Assembly (NCBI RefSeq): GCF_004682045.1
Contig: NZ_QUZT01000025.1
Coordinates: 1 to 64,000, forward strand
Length of the DNA: 64,000 nt
DNA from: Pseudomonas nabeulensis
Lineage (GTDB): Bacteria; Pseudomonadota; Gammaproteobacteria; Pseudomonadales; Pseudomonadaceae
Direction of reading: 5' to 3'
Below are positions 46,447 through 56,473 of this stretch, piece after piece; the first letter of the stretch is position 1; every line of letters begins with the position of its first letter. The notes below the pieces were generated by a model. That model saw nothing but the letters and a program-made list of their open reading frames with translations, searched no databases and had not been told where the DNA came from. The translations under genes and the position numbers were made by a program.

Positions 46447-47664
46447 TCAGAACAACGCGCGGCCTTTGTTGGCAGCAATACGCATGCGCAATGCATTCAA
46501 CTTAATGAAGCCTGCTGCGTCCGCCTGGTTGTAGGCGCCGCCATCTTCTTCGAAGGTGGCGATATTGGCGTCGAACAGCGATTCATCGGATTTGCGACCG
46601 GTAACGATCACGTTGCCCTTGTACAGCTTCAGGCGCACAACGCCATTCACGTGGACCTGGGAGGCGTCGATCATCTGTTGCAGCATCAGACGCTCAGGGC
46701 TCCACCAGTAGCCGGTGTAGATCAGGCTGGCGTACTTGGGCATCAACTCATCTTTGAGGTGAGCCACTTCACGGTCCAGGGTGATGGACTCGATGGCGCG
46801 GTGAGCGCGCAGCATGATGGTGCCGCCTGGGGTTTCGTAGCAGCCACGGGACTTCATGCCCACGTAACGGTTCTCGACGATGTCGAGGCGGCCGATACCG
46901 TGCTCACCACCGATACGGTTCAGAGTCGCCAACACGGTGGCCGGGGTCATTTCGACACCGTCCAGCGCGACGATGTCGCCGTTGCGGTAGGTCAGTTCCA
47001 GGTACTGCGGCTTGTCTGGAGCGTTCTCCGGGGAGACGGTCCATTTCCACATGTCTTCTTCGTGTTCGGTCCAGGTGTCTTCCAGCACGCCGCCTTCATA
47101 GGAGATGTGCAGCAAGTTGGCGTCCATCGAGTACGGGGACTTCTTCTTGCCGTGACGCTCGATCGGGATTGCGTGCTTTTCAGCGTAATCCATCAGCTTT
47201 TCACGAGACAGCAGGTCCCATTCGCGCCAAGGAGCAATCACTTTCACGCCTGGCTTGAGGGCGTAGGCGCCCAGCTCGAAACGCACCTGGTCGTTGCCCT
47301 TGCCGGTAGCGCCATGGGAAATGGCGTCAGCGCCGGTTTCGTTGGCGATTTCGATCAGGCGCTTGGCGATCAGCGGACGTGCGATGGAGGTACCCAGCAA
47401 GTACTCGCCTTCGTAGACGGTGTTGGCGCGAAACATCGGGAAAACGAAATCGCGGACGAACTCTTCGCGCAGGTCGTCAATGTAGATCTCTTTCACGCCC
47501 ATGGCTTGCGCCTTGGCACGTGCAGGTTCGACCTCTTCGCCCTGACCCAGGTCAGCGGTGAAGGTCACCACTTCACAGTTATAAGTATCCTGCAGCCACT
47601 TGAGGATCACCGAAGTGTCCAGGCCGCCGGAATACGCGAGAACGACCTTGTTTACGTCGGCCAT
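46447..47664 (-). CDS. argG: Argininosuccinate synthase
   Basis: A 405-residue enzyme joining citrulline and aspartate. It has the PP-loop [48 protein letters not shown], and [15 protein letters not shown] [17 protein letters not shown]. Full length. Together with argF in the window it supplies the last steps of arginine synthesis, but the two are 8 kb apart and separately transcribed. Confidence 0.97.
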   Translation of the reverse strand: MADVNKVVLAYSGGLDTSVILKWLQDTYNCEVVTFTADLGQGEEVEPARAKAQAMGVKEIYIDDLREEFVRDFVFPMFRANTVYEGEYLLGTSIARPLIAKRLIEIANETGADAISHGATGKGNDQVRFELGAYALKPGVKVIAPWREWDLLSREKLMDYAEKHAIPIERHGKKKSPYSMDANLLHISYEGGVLEDTWTEHEEDMWKWTVSPENAPDKPQYLELTYRNGDIVALDGVEMTPATVLATLNRIGGEHGIGRLDIVENRYVGMKSRGCYETPGGTIMLRAHRAIESITLDREVAHLKDELMPKYASLIYTGYWWSPERLMLQQMIDASQVHVNGVVRLKLYKGNVIVTGRKSDESLFDANIATFEEDGGAYNQADAAGFIKLNALRMRIAANKGRALF

Positions 47665-47793
47665 GCCATCACTCCACGGGGTTGTACGGAAAGCCGTCGA
47701 TTCTACCGACCAAAACCGTGAATTTACAGGGGCGCGACAGCAAATGAAGATAAAGCGACAGATTATGTCGAGCGGGCGACCGATGGTCGCGCC

Positions 47794-48702
47794 TTATGAG
47801 GTCGCCGCCGGGTTGCTCGGAGCAGCAGCTTGGGGCGCCGGCTTCTCGGGGGCGGCCACGCGTTCCAACTGAATATTTACGCGGCGATTCCGGGCCCGAT
47901 TGGCAGGATTGGTATTGGGTACCAGCGGGTAGCTCTCGCCGTGGAAGCGCAGGGTGATCTGGGATTCCTGGATGCCGTTGGCCTTGAAATAGTCCATCAC
48001 CGCCAAGCCACGGCGGCGCGAGACGTCACGGTTGGTCAGGCGATTGCCGCTGTTGTCCGAGTGACCGTTCAACTCGATATGGTTGACGGTGGGGTCGGCT
48101 TTCATGAACGCGAGGATCACATCCAGCTTCTTCTTGGCCGCCGCGTCCAGCTCGATACCGCCACCGGGAAACCCCACCTCGGTCTGTTTGACCTGATCGT
48201 AGTTCATCGGCAACAGCTTGGTGGTGCACAGCTGATAGTCGTTGTAGGCCTTGTTGAACTTCACCGGCAGCAGACGGATTTCCGAATAGCCACCTGCGCG
48301 CCCGTAATGCCGGACTGTGGGGCTGCGTCCTTCCAGCAAGCCGGTAAACAAGCGTCCGGCCTGGGCTTGAGAAGTGTTAAACAGCACATCGCCACTGCCG
48401 GCACGCACGGCGCCGAGGTTGATATCACCTCGCCCAGGTTGCCACGGGGCAGCAGCTGCCAACAAAGTGGCCGAACCAGCGCCCAGCGCGCCGCTGTAGG
48501 CTTTCAGGCGAAACGTCGCCTGCTCACCGGCCCGGCGCACGAACTCACCCGAACCAAAATCGGTGATCGGTTGGGTCAAGCGGCACTCGAACTGATCGCC
48601 CTCTACCTTCCACTCAATATTCTCCAGACGTGTCTGGAACGTGAGGGCCATCGCAGGCAGGCTGGCGAACACACTGAGCAGGGCTAGATATTGCTGGCGC
48701 AC
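47794..48702 (-). CDS. motY: Flagellar stator-associated protein MotY (OmpA-like)
   Basis: A 302-residue exported protein. The GTG start at 48702 has GGAG at good spacing. The signal peptide ends near PAMA; the N-terminal domain (about 20-165) is MotY-specific (LTFQTRLENIEWKVEG). The C-terminal OmpA-like peptidoglycan-binding domain has NHIELNGHSDNSGNRLTNRDVSRRRGLAVMDYF. It forms the T-ring that anchors stators. The argG-motY-pyrC order is that of P. aeruginosa. Confidence 0.9.
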   Translation of the reverse strand: MRQQYLALLSVFASLPAMALTFQTRLENIEWKVEGDQFECRLTQPITDFGSGEFVRRAGEQATFRLKAYSGALGAGSATLLAAAAPWQPGRGDINLGAVRAGSGDVLFNTSQAQAGRLFTGLLEGRSPTVRHYGRAGGYSEIRLLPVKFNKAYNDYQLCTTKLLPMNYDQVKQTEVGFPGGGIELDAAAKKKLDVILAFMKADPTVNHIELNGHSDNSGNRLTNRDVSRRRGLAVMDYFKANGIQESQITLRFHGESYPLVPNTNPANRARNRRVNIQLERVAAPEKPAPQAAAPSNPAATS

Positions 48703-48858
48703 GGGCGGCTCCACTGGTTTCTACAACACGTCAAAGCGTCATACATCGAAAAGGCATACAAAAGGCTATCGGATGCATCCTGCAAAACTTGATAGCGAGT
48801 GCCTGCAAGAGTCTTTTCCGGTAGCATTCGCCCCAGATTGACCCGCCTGGAATCCCCA

Positions 48859-49905
48859 ATGTCCGACCGCCTGACCCTGCTGCGTCCCGACGACTGGCAT
48901 ATTCATCTTCGCGATGGTGCTGCGTTACCCCAAACCGTGGCCGATGTAGCGCGCACGTTTGGCCGCGCCATCATCATGCCTAACCTGGTACCTCCGGTGC
49001 GTAATGCCGAGCAAGCCGATGCCTATCGCCAGCGTATCCTCGCTGCGCGGCCGGCCGGCAGCCGCTTCGAACCGTTGATGGTGCTCTACCTTACCGACCG
49101 CACCCAGCCCGAAGAGATTCGCGAGGCCAAGGCCAGCGGTTTCGTGTATGCCGCCAAGCTGTACCCGGCAGGCGCGACCACCAACTCCGATTCCGGCGTG
49201 ACCAGTATCGACAAGATCCTGCCGGCCATCGAAGCCATGGCTGAAGTCGGCATGCCGCTGTTGATCCACGGTGAAGTCACCCGTGGCGACGTGGACGTGT
49301 TCGACCGCGAGAAGATCTTCATCGACGAGCATATGCGCCGTGTGGTCGAGCTGTTCCCGACCCTCAAGGTGGTGTTCGAACACATCACCACGGCCGACGC
49401 GGTGCAGTTCGTCACCGAGGCTTCGGCCAACGTCGGTGCGACCATCACCGCTCATCACTTGCTGTACAACCGCAACCACATGCTGGTGGGCGGGATTCGG
49501 CCGCACTTTTATTGCCTGCCGATCCTCAAGCGCAACACCCATCAGGTGGCCTTGCTGGACGCAGCGACCAGCGGTAATCCGAAGTTCTTCCTCGGCACCG
49601 ACTCCGCGCCTCACGCCCAGCATGCCAAGGAAGCCGCATGCGGTTGTGCCGGTTGCTACACCGCCTATGCCGCAATCGAGCTGTACGCCGAAGCGTTCGA
49701 ACAACGCAACGCGCTGGACAAACTCGAAGCGTTCGCCAGCCTCAACGGCCCGCGGTTCTACGGCCTGCCGGCGAATACCGACCGCATCACCCTGGTCCGT
49801 GAAGACTGGACCGCCCCTGCCAGCCTGCCGTTTGGCGAGCTGACTGTTATCCCGCTGCGCGCCGGTGAAACACTGCGCTGGCGCCTGCTGGAGGAAAGCA
49901 AGTGA
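48859..49905 (+). CDS. pyrC: Dihydroorotase
   Basis: Class II dihydroorotase of 348 residues for pyrimidine synthesis. Metal ligands are in [10 protein letters not shown]; carboxylated Lys is in [15 protein letters not shown]; then [13 protein letters not shown] and the final Asp in [14 protein letters not shown]. The start [14 protein letters not shown] fits the family. The stop overlaps the GTG start of rnt. Confidence 0.96.
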   Translation: MSDRLTLLRPDDWHIHLRDGAALPQTVADVARTFGRAIIMPNLVPPVRNAEQADAYRQRILAARPAGSRFEPLMVLYLTDRTQPEEIREAKASGFVYAAKLYPAGATTNSDSGVTSIDKILPAIEAMAEVGMPLLIHGEVTRGDVDVFDREKIFIDEHMRRVVELFPTLKVVFEHITTADAVQFVTEASANVGATITAHHLLYNRNHMLVGGIRPHFYCLPILKRNTHQVALLDAATSGNPKFFLGTDSAPHAQHAKEAACGCAGCYTAYAAIELYAEAFEQRNALDKLEAFASLNGPRFYGLPANTDRITLVREDWTAPASLPFGELTVIPLRAGETLRWRLLEESK

Positions 49906-50573
49906 GTGACGACCATTACGACGACGAACACGAGCACAGTGGTGGCGGCTCTCGCCACCCGATGGCCGAGCGGTTTCGCGGCTATCTGCCGGTTGTCATC
50001 GACGTAGAAACCGGTGGTTTCAATAGCGCTACCGACGCGCTGTTGGAAATCGCTGCGACCACCATCGGCATGGATGAACAGGGTTTTGTGTTCCCGGAGC
50101 ACACCCACTTCTTCCGCGTCGAACCGTTCGAAGGCGCCAATATCGAAGCAGCCGCCCTGGAATTCACTGGCATCAAGCTCGATCACCCACTGCGCATGGC
50201 GGTGAGCGAAGAAGCGGCGCTGACCGATATCTTCCGCGGCGTGCGCAAGGCGTTGAAAGCCAATGGCTGTAAACGTGCGATTCTGGTGGGCCACAACAGC
50301 AGCTTCGACCTGGGATTCCTGAATGCAGCCGTGGCGCGGTTGGACATGAAGCGCAACCCGTTTCACCCGTTCTCCAGCTTCGACACTGCCACCCTCGCGG
50401 GCCTGGCTTACGGTCAGACCGTGCTGGCCAAAGCCTGCCAGGCAGCCGGTATCGACTTTGACGGTCGTGAGGCCCACTCGGCGCGCTATGACACGGAGAA
50501 GACGGCTGAGTTGTTCTGCGGCATCGTCAATCGCTGGAAAGACATGGGCGGTTGGGAAGACTTCAACGACTGA
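49902..50573 (+). CDS. rnt: Ribonuclease T
   Basis: DEDDh 3'-5' exoribonuclease of 223 residues that trims the 3' ends of tRNA and 23S/5S rRNA. DEDD residues are in [23 protein letters not shown] and [15 protein letters not shown] (catalytic His). GTG start overlapping the pyrC stop by four bases, so translation is coupled. Confidence 0.95.
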   Translation: MSDDHYDDEHEHSGGGSRHPMAERFRGYLPVVIDVETGGFNSATDALLEIAATTIGMDEQGFVFPEHTHFFRVEPFEGANIEAAALEFTGIKLDHPLRMAVSEEAALTDIFRGVRKALKANGCKRAILVGHNSSFDLGFLNAAVARLDMKRNPFHPFSSFDTATLAGLAYGQTVLAKACQAAGIDFDGREAHSARYDTEKTAELFCGIVNRWKDMGGWEDFND

Positions 50574-50587
50574 AATCGCGAGCTTTT

Positions 50588-50720
50588 GTAGTGAGCGGGC
50601 TTGCCCCGCGCTGGGCGGCAAAGCCGCCCCAATAAGGCCGCCGCGGTGCTTCAGAGAGACCGAGGAGCTTGAGTTTGGGGCGGCTTCGCCACCCAGCGCG
50701 GGGCAAGCCCGCTCACTACA
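50588..50720. repeat. Long REPIN, GTAGTGAGCGGGCTTG family, 133 bp
   Basis: Same length and arms as at 28411, but with C/G instead of T/A at one paired position in both arms. The middle part differs. It sits between rnt and the peroxiredoxin gene. Confidence 0.92.
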
Positions 50721-50737
50721 GACCCTATCCCGCTCAT

Positions 50738-50769
50738 AAAAAAACCGGCCCTCTCAGGCCGGTTTTTTT
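50738..50769. terminator. Bidirectional intrinsic terminator
   Basis: AAAAAAACCGGCC/GGCCGGTTTTTTT stem with a six-base loop; serves the peroxiredoxin gene on the minus strand. Confidence 0.93.
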
Positions 50770-50785
50770 GTACCTCGAACGTGGC

Positions 50786-51388
50786 TTACAGCTTGCCGGC
50801 GTTCTCGGTCAGGTAAGCCGCAACGCCTTCTGGCGAAGCGTTCATGCCTTTGTCGCCTTTTTTCCAGTTGGCCGGGCAAACTTCGCCGTGCTCTTCGTGG
50901 AATTGCAGAGCGTCGACCAGGCGGATCAGTTCTTCCATGTTACGGCCCAGTGGCAGGTCGTTAACGATCTGGGAGCGAACAACGCCTTTGTCGTCGATCA
51001 GGAATGCGCCACGGAAAGCCACGCCGCCTTCGGATTCAACGTCATAGGCCTTGGCGATGTCGTGCTTCAGGTCGGCAGCCATGGTGTATTTGACTTTGCC
51101 GATGCCGCCATCATTGATGGCGGTGTTGCGCCAGGCGTTGTGGGTGAAGTGGGAGTCGATGGAAACCGCGACCACTTCAACGTTGCGCGCCTTGAAATCG
51201 TCCATACGATGGTCCAGAGCGATCAGCTCCGAAGGGCAGACGAAGGTGAAGTCCAGCGGGTAGAAGAACACCAGGCCGTATTTGCCTTTGATGGCTTCAG
51301 ACAGTTTGTAGCTGTCTACGATTTCGCCATTGCCGAGGACGGCAGGTACGTCGAAATCCGGGGCTTGTTTGCCGACGAGTACGCTCAT
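50786..51388 (-). CDS. Typical 2-Cys peroxiredoxin
   Basis: A 200-residue AhpC/Prx1 protein starting MSVLVGKQAPDFDVPAV. The peroxidatic Cys is in FYPLDFTFVCPSEL and the resolving Cys in HGEVCPANW. It reduces peroxides. The gene corresponds to P. aeruginosa PA3529, next to bfd as here. The frame is open 39 codons upstream but family length supports the start at 51388. Confidence 0.94.
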   Translation of the reverse strand: MSVLVGKQAPDFDVPAVLGNGEIVDSYKLSEAIKGKYGLVFFYPLDFTFVCPSELIALDHRMDDFKARNVEVVAVSIDSHFTHNAWRNTAINDGGIGKVKYTMAADLKHDIAKAYDVESEGGVAFRGAFLIDDKGVVRSQIVNDLPLGRNMEELIRLVDALQFHEEHGEVCPANWKKGDKGMNASPEGVAAYLTENAGKL

Positions 51389-51564
51389 TGGGTATCTCCT
51401 GATGTGAGGGTGACGATTGAAGTAAAAGGACCGATCCAAGTCTGCCGCTGATAAGCGACAGCCCTGTGACGCAGTCACGCTTCGTGAAGACCGACCATCA
51501 TACACTGAAAAAACCGTTCGTCAGTGCGGGCGCAATGCCAGCCAATACCCTACGATTCTACTTT

Positions 51565-51583
51565 GACAATCATTCTCGTTAAC
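51565..51583. promoter_or_regulatory. Fur-box-like sequence upstream of bfd
   Basis: GACAATCATTCTCGTTAAC matches 13 of 19 positions of the Fur consensus and lies about 50 bases before the bfd start. Iron-starvation control of bfd by Fur is known in pseudomonads. Confidence 0.6.
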
Positions 51584-51631
51584 ATTAAGATCCATCGCAC
51601 TTAAGCCTTAAACCCGCGACGGTTCTCCCTT

Positions 51632-51850
51632 ATGTATGTGTGTCTTTGTACCGGCGTCACCGACGGACAAATCCGCGAAGCAATCTACGAAGGTTGCTGC
51701 AGCTACAAGGAAGTGCGTGAAACCACCGGCGTTGCCAGCCAGTGCGGCAAATGCGCTTGCCTCGCCAAGCAAGTCGTACGGGAAACCCTGACGCAGCTGC
51801 AAACAGCCCAGGCCGCGCTCCCCTACACAGCAGAATTTACACACGCCTAA
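51632..51850 (+). CDS. bfd: Bacterioferritin-associated ferredoxin
   Basis: A 72-residue 2Fe-2S protein with ligands Cys4 and Cys6 (MYVCLC) and Cys38 and Cys41 (SQCGKC). Bfd docks on bacterioferritin and passes electrons from Fpr to the core to release iron. Fpr is encoded 28 kb away in this window. A terminator separates it from the bacterioferritin gene 200 bp downstream. Confidence 0.95.
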   Translation: MYVCLCTGVTDGQIREAIYEGCCSYKEVRETTGVASQCGKCACLAKQVVRETLTQLQTAQAALPYTAEFTHA

Positions 51851-51867
51851 TTGGGCGTGTTTTAAAG

Positions 51868-51893
51868 AACCGGACTTAGTGTCCGGTTTTTTT
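51868..51893 (+). terminator. Intrinsic terminator of bfd
   Basis: AACCGGAC-TTAGT-GTCCGGTT followed by Ts. A smaller hairpin (ACACGCC/GGCGTGT) lies over the stop codon. Confidence 0.88.
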
Positions 51894-52051
51894 ATGCCTG
51901 CAATTCAATTAGTTAGCGCCAAGACGCGGAACACAAACATTCTTATTCCGATTAATTTTCATTTATTATTCAATAACTTAGGTTTGACACTAGGGTTTTC
52001 GCCGCTCAAACTCCGCCCTATACACAGCGATTACAGGGCAGGACCCCAGTC

Positions 52052-52525
52052 ATGAAAGGCGACATCTCAGTCATCCAGCAACTCAATAAAATCCTTGCCA
52101 ATGAACTGGTCGCGATCAATCAGTACTTCCTGCATGCGCGCATGTACGACGATTGGGGCCTGGAAAAGCTGGGCAAGCGTGAATACAAAGAATCCATCAA
52201 GGCCATGAAAGATGCGGACAAGCTGATCAAGCGCATCCTGTTCCTGGAAGGCCTGCCGAACGTACAGGACCTGGGCAAGCTGAACATCGGCGAGCACACT
52301 CAGGAAATGATCAGCAGCGACTTGAAGTTCGAGCAAAAGAGCCACAGCGACCTCAAGGCCGCCATCGCTCATTGCGAAACCAAGGGCGACTTCGGCAGCC
52401 GTGAACTGCTGGAAGACATCCTGGAAGATCAGGAAGAACATATCGACTGGCTGGAAACCCAACTGGGCCTGATCGACAAAGTCAGCCTGGAAAACTACCT
52501 GCAATCGCAGATGGGCGAAGAATAA
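52052..52525 (+). CDS. bfr: Bacterioferritin, beta (heme-binding) type
   Basis: A 157-residue Bfr subunit. Heme ligand Met52 is kept, and Glu18, Glu94 and His130 remain. Compared with P. aeruginosa BfrB, three ferroxidase ligands are changed: Glu51 to Ala, His54 to Asp, and Glu127 to Gln. Pseudomonads such as P. putida form mixed shells from a ferroxidase alpha subunit and a heme-bearing beta subunit; this looks like the beta one. Bfd-docking residues near the heme are similar to BfrB. It stores iron and needs an alpha partner elsewhere (inference). Confidence 0.92.
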   Translation: MKGDISVIQQLNKILANELVAINQYFLHARMYDDWGLEKLGKREYKESIKAMKDADKLIKRILFLEGLPNVQDLGKLNIGEHTQEMISSDLKFEQKSHSDLKAAIAHCETKGDFGSRELLEDILEDQEEHIDWLETQLGLIDKVSLENYLQSQMGEE

Positions 52526-52544
52526 GCCCCCAGCCCGCAGGTAT

Positions 52545-52582
52545 AAAAAAGCCCCGCTCTCTTTCGAGAAGCGGGGCTTTTT
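52545..52582. terminator. Bidirectional terminator between bfr and grxD
   Basis: AAAAAAGCCCCGCT/AGCGGGGCTTTTT stem with an 11-base loop, between two convergent genes. Confidence 0.92.
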
Positions 52583-52594
52583 ATTGCCTGCAAA

Positions 52595-52933
52595 TCAAGC
52601 GCCGGTCTTGGCCGCCGCGTTTGCTGCAGCTTCCTTGATCAGCGTTTGCAGCGAGCCATCGGCCGCCATCTCACCGATGATGTCACTGCCGCCGACCAGC
52701 TCACCGGCTACCCACAGCTGTGGGAACGTAGGCCAGTTGGCGTACTTCGGCAGGTTGGCGCGAATTTCAGGGTTTTGCAGGATATCCACGTAAGCGAATT
52801 TCTCGCCGCACGCCATGATGGCCTGGGAAGCCTTCGCGGAGAAACCGCACTGAGGAGCGTTAGGTGCGCCCTTCATGTAAAGCAGAATGGTGTTGTTGGC
52901 AATCTGCTCTTTGATCGTTTCGATGATATCCAT
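52595..52933 (-). CDS. grxD: Monothiol glutaredoxin GrxD
   Basis: A 112-residue CGFS-type glutaredoxin (PNAPQCGFSAKASQA), with glutathione-binding TFPQLWVAGELVGGSDI. It carries 2Fe-2S clusters bridged with glutathione and hands them on in cluster assembly. Its place next to bfr/bfd keeps the iron genes together. Confidence 0.95.
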   Translation of the reverse strand: MDIIETIKEQIANNTILLYMKGAPNAPQCGFSAKASQAIMACGEKFAYVDILQNPEIRANLPKYANWPTFPQLWVAGELVGGSDIIGEMAADGSLQTLIKEAAANAAAKTGA

Positions 52934-53010
52934 GGAACACCTCGGCTGGAACTTTGCGACTCACAGGTCGGCACGGTGGCGCATTGTAACGCAAAATTCC
53001 AGCGCAGTGC

Positions 53011-55119
53011 TCAGGCGGCTGCTACCTGCACCGGTACGCCATTGAGCGCTGCGTTGCCCGATAACTCATCCAACTGCCGCTCGTCGGTCAAATCATTGGC
53101 ACTGGCACCGGGTTGACCACTGGCGATGGACATCTGCACACCTGGGCGCGCGTGCCCCCAGCCGTGGGGCAGGCTGACGACGCCGGGCATCATGTCCAGG
53201 CTGGCGAGCACCTCCACCTCGATCATGCCGATGCGCGAACTCACCCGCACCCGCTGGCCATCAGTTAGCTTCCGACTCGTTAGATCGTCGGGATGCATCA
53301 GCAATTGGTGTCGAGGCTTGCCCTTCACCAAGCGGTGATAGTTATGCATCCACGAATTATTGCTGCGCACATGCCGACGGCCGATCAACAGCAATTCGTT
53401 GCCCTCAGGCACGGGCTGCGCCGCAAAGCGCGCCAGGTCGGCGAGGATCACCGCCGGGGCGGCCTGCACCTTGCCACCGGCCGTTTTCAAACGCGACGCG
53501 AGGTTGGCCTTGAGCGGCCCCAGGTCAACGCCATGGGGATGATCCGCCAGCATCGCCACTGACAGCTTATGCGGCGAGGCATCGCCATAAACTCCGGCAC
53601 GCAGCCCAAAGTCGATCATCTGCGCTGGCGCCATGGTCGGCTTCAACGCAGCACCGGTGTGCGCGGCAAACGCCTTGGCCAGGCCAACAAAAATTTCCCA
53701 GTCATGCAGCGCGCCTGGAGGCTTGGGCAAGATCGCCCGATTGAAGCGGGTGACATTACGCACGGCGAACATATTGAAAGTCGTGTCGTAGTGATCGTTT
53801 TCCAGGGCCGATGTGGACGGCAGGATCAAGTCGGCATAGCGCGTCGTCTCGTTGATATACAGATCAACGCTGACCATGAACTCCAAGCCATCCAGCGCCT
53901 GTTCCAACTGGCGACCGTTCGGTGTCGACAACACCGGATTACCCGCCACCGTCACCAATGCGCGGATTTGTCCTTCGCCTTCAGTGAGCATTTCCTCGGC
54001 CAATGCCGACACAGGCAACTCGCCACCGTACTCCGGACGCCCGGACACCCGGCTTTGCCAGCGATTGAAATGCCCACCGCCCGTGGCGGCCACCAAGTCC
54101 ACGGCCGGCGTCGTACACAAGGCCCCACCGATACGGTCCAGGTTACCCGTGACCAAATTGATCAATTGCACCAACCAATGGCACAACGTACCAAATGCCT
54201 GGGTCGAGACCCCCATACGCCCGTAGCACACGGCCTTGTCGGCAGCGGAGAAGTCTCGCGCCAACTGGCGGATCTGCTCGGCAGGCACCGCACACTGGCG
54301 GCTCATGGATTCAGCGGTAAATCCGGCAATGGCCTGCCGGACATCCTCAAGGCCTTCAACCGGCAGATGAGTGTCGCGGGTCAGGTTCTCGCTGAACAAC
54401 GTGTTGAGCACACCGAACAGCAACGCCGCATCGCCACCCGGCCGTACGAACAAATGCTGATCAGCCATCGCCGCCGTCTCGCTGCGCCGAGGGTCGACCA
54501 CCACCACTTTGCCACCGCGGGCCTGGATCGCCTTGAGGCGCTTCTCCACGTCGGGCACGGTCATGATGCTGCCGTTGGACGCCAGCGGGTTACCGCCGAG
54601 GATCAGCATAAAGTCGGTGTGGTCGATATCCGGGATCGGCAACAGGAGGCCATGGCCGTACATCAGGTGGCTGGTGAGGTGATGGGGCAATTGGTCCACC
54701 GAGGTTGCGGAAAACCGATTGCGCGTCTTGAGCAAGCCCAAAAAGTAGTTGCTGTGGGTCATCAACCCGTAGTTATGCACGCTGGGGTTGCCCTGATACA
54801 CCGCCACCGCGTTCTGGCCGTGGCGGGCTTGAATGCCCGCCAGCTTTTCGGCGACCAGGGCAAAGGCGTCTTCCCACGCAATCGGCTGCCACTCACTGCC
54901 CACCCGCAGCATGGGCTGGTGCAAACGGTCCGGGTCATTCTGGATGTCCTGCAGCGCCACGGCCTTGGGGCAGATATGCCCGCGGCTGAACGTATCCAGC
55001 GCATCGCCCTTGATCGAAGTGATTGCCAGGCTACCGTCGTTGGCCTGGGTGGTTTCCAGGGTCAGGCCGCAAATGGCTTCACACAGATGGCAGGCACGGT
55101 GGTGGAGAGTCTTGGTCAT
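53011..55119 (-). CDS. Molybdopterin oxidoreductase family protein
   Basis: A 702-residue protein of the DMSO-reductase superfamily without a Tat signal, thus cytoplasmic. The N-terminal 4Fe-4S ligands are Cys10, Cys13, Cys17 and Cys50 (CHLCEAICG; GHICPKA). Mo-bis-MGD segments include VYQGNPSVHNYG, LILGGNPLASNGS and VVVDPRRSETA; the C-terminal dinucleotide-binding domain has SNNSWMHNY and HGWGH. Such proteins are formate dehydrogenase-like or of unknown substrate. No partner subunit gene adjoins it. Confidence 0.9.
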   Translation of the reverse strand: MTKTLHHRACHLCEAICGLTLETTQANDGSLAITSIKGDALDTFSRGHICPKAVALQDIQNDPDRLHQPMLRVGSEWQPIAWEDAFALVAEKLAGIQARHGQNAVAVYQGNPSVHNYGLMTHSNYFLGLLKTRNRFSATSVDQLPHHLTSHLMYGHGLLLPIPDIDHTDFMLILGGNPLASNGSIMTVPDVEKRLKAIQARGGKVVVVDPRRSETAAMADQHLFVRPGGDAALLFGVLNTLFSENLTRDTHLPVEGLEDVRQAIAGFTAESMSRQCAVPAEQIRQLARDFSAADKAVCYGRMGVSTQAFGTLCHWLVQLINLVTGNLDRIGGALCTTPAVDLVAATGGGHFNRWQSRVSGRPEYGGELPVSALAEEMLTEGEGQIRALVTVAGNPVLSTPNGRQLEQALDGLEFMVSVDLYINETTRYADLILPSTSALENDHYDTTFNMFAVRNVTRFNRAILPKPPGALHDWEIFVGLAKAFAAHTGAALKPTMAPAQMIDFGLRAGVYGDASPHKLSVAMLADHPHGVDLGPLKANLASRLKTAGGKVQAAPAVILADLARFAAQPVPEGNELLLIGRRHVRSNNSWMHNYHRLVKGKPRHQLLMHPDDLTSRKLTDGQRVRVSSRIGMIEVEVLASLDMMPGVVSLPHGWGHARPGVQMSIASGQPGASANDLTDERQLDELSGNAALNGVPVQVAAA

Positions 55120-55552
55120 GGCCAGTCTCTTTATTGGGCTTTGATCCCACTATGGGCTGCGACCGACAGGGGCGCCAGCAACGTTCGTCCCGTGAATCGG
55201 CCTGCATCAGGCCAAGCCATGACCAAGCATGAGCAAATGTTTCAAAAGCCTCCCACGCCCCGCTGAAACCGACACACCCTGGCCCAAGCCCGCCCCTGCG
55301 CATTGCAAAAGGTTACGAGGCCAGTGTACAAATGGCCCGCTGCTGTCTGGAAAACGTCTTCAAAAGCGCTCTGGCGCCCTTCTTGAACACCCATAAAAAC
55401 CGTAGCCCTATTGGTAAGACGCGACATTTAATGTCAATATCGCGCCTCCCCCTATTTCGTCGCCCCGTGCGGCTTTCGCCGCAGGTCTCGCCCGTTGTCA
55501 CAATAAACAAGGCTTTGAGTATCTGCGGTCTGTTGCAAAAAGGTAGTTAATG
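55120..55552. other. Intergenic region upstream of argF
   Basis: About 430 bp without a supported gene. It contains the promoter for argF and probable ArgR half-sites; the left half shows no clear structure. Confidence 0.5.
55421..55439. promoter_or_regulatory. Candidate ArgR operator for argF
   Basis: GCGACATTTAATGTCAATA holds the palindrome GACATTTAATGTC. A TGTCGC half-site reads on the minus strand and TGTCAA on the plus; a further TGTCAC lies at 55496. Pseudomonas ArgR binds TGTCGC-type half-sites and controls argF. Confidence 0.45.
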
Positions 55553-56473
55553 ATGAGCGCAAGGCACTTTCTCTCCCTGATGGATTGCACGCCCGAAGAG
55601 CTGGTCAGCGTGATCCGTCGAGGCATTGAGCTAAAAGACCTGCGTAACCGCGGCGTACTGTTCGAGCCTTTGAAAAACCGCGTGCTCGGCATGATTTTCG
55701 AGAAGTCGTCGACCCGCACCCGTGTGTCCTTTGAAGCCGGCATGATCCAACTGGGTGGCCAGGCCATCTTCCTGTCGTCGCGCGACACCCAACTGGGCCG
55801 TGGCGAGCCGGTCGCCGACAGCGCCATCGTGATGTCGAGCATGCTCGATGCGGTGATGATCCGTACCTTTGCCCACAGCACCGTGACCGAATTTTCCGCC
55901 AACTCCCGCGTGCCGGTGATCAACGGTCTGTCCGATGACCTGCACCCGTGCCAATTGCTGGCCGACATGCAAACCTTTCTTGAACACCGTGGTTCGATCC
56001 AAGGCAAGACCGTGGCGTGGATCGGCGATGGCAACAACATGTGCAACAGCTATATAGAAGCGGCGATCCAGTTCGACTTCCAACTGCGCGTTGCTTGCCC
56101 GAAAGGCTACGAGCCCGATGCGCGCTTCCTGGCGCAAGCCGGAGACCGCGTGACCGTCGTGCGTGACCCACGTGAAGCCGTGACCGGCGCCCACCTGGTG
56201 AGTACCGACGTCTGGACCTCCATGGGCCAGGAAGACGAGACCACCCAGCGCCTGGCCCTGTTCGCGCCGTACCAGGTGAACCGTGCCCTGCTCGACCTGG
56301 CGGCGCCGGACGTGCTGTTCATGCACTGCCTGCCAGCGCACCGTGGCGAAGAAATCAGCCTCGACCTGCTGGATGACCCGCGTTCCGTTGCCTGGGACCA
56401 GGCCGAAAACCGCCTGCATGCGCAAAAGGCGTTGCTGGAATTTCTCGTTCCGCCGTCGTACCACCACGCATGA
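55553..56473 (+). CDS. argF: Ornithine carbamoyltransferase (anabolic)
   Basis: A 306-residue transferase making citrulline. The carbamoyl-phosphate site is SSTRTRVSF and HPCQ; ornithine site residues are in [10 protein letters not shown]. Either of two adjacent ATGs (55550, 55553) may start; [11 protein letters not shown] matches relatives. The stop overlaps the next gene's ATG by four bases (ATGA), so the ATPase gene is translationally coupled. Confidence 0.96.
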   Translation: MSARHFLSLMDCTPEELVSVIRRGIELKDLRNRGVLFEPLKNRVLGMIFEKSSTRTRVSFEAGMIQLGGQAIFLSSRDTQLGRGEPVADSAIVMSSMLDAVMIRTFAHSTVTEFSANSRVPVINGLSDDLHPCQLLADMQTFLEHRGSIQGKTVAWIGDGNNMCNSYIEAAIQFDFQLRVACPKGYEPDARFLAQAGDRVTVVRDPREAVTGAHLVSTDVWTSMGQEDETTQRLALFAPYQVNRALLDLAAPDVLFMHCLPAHRGEEISLDLLDDPRSVAWDQAENRLHAQKALLEFLVPPSYHHA

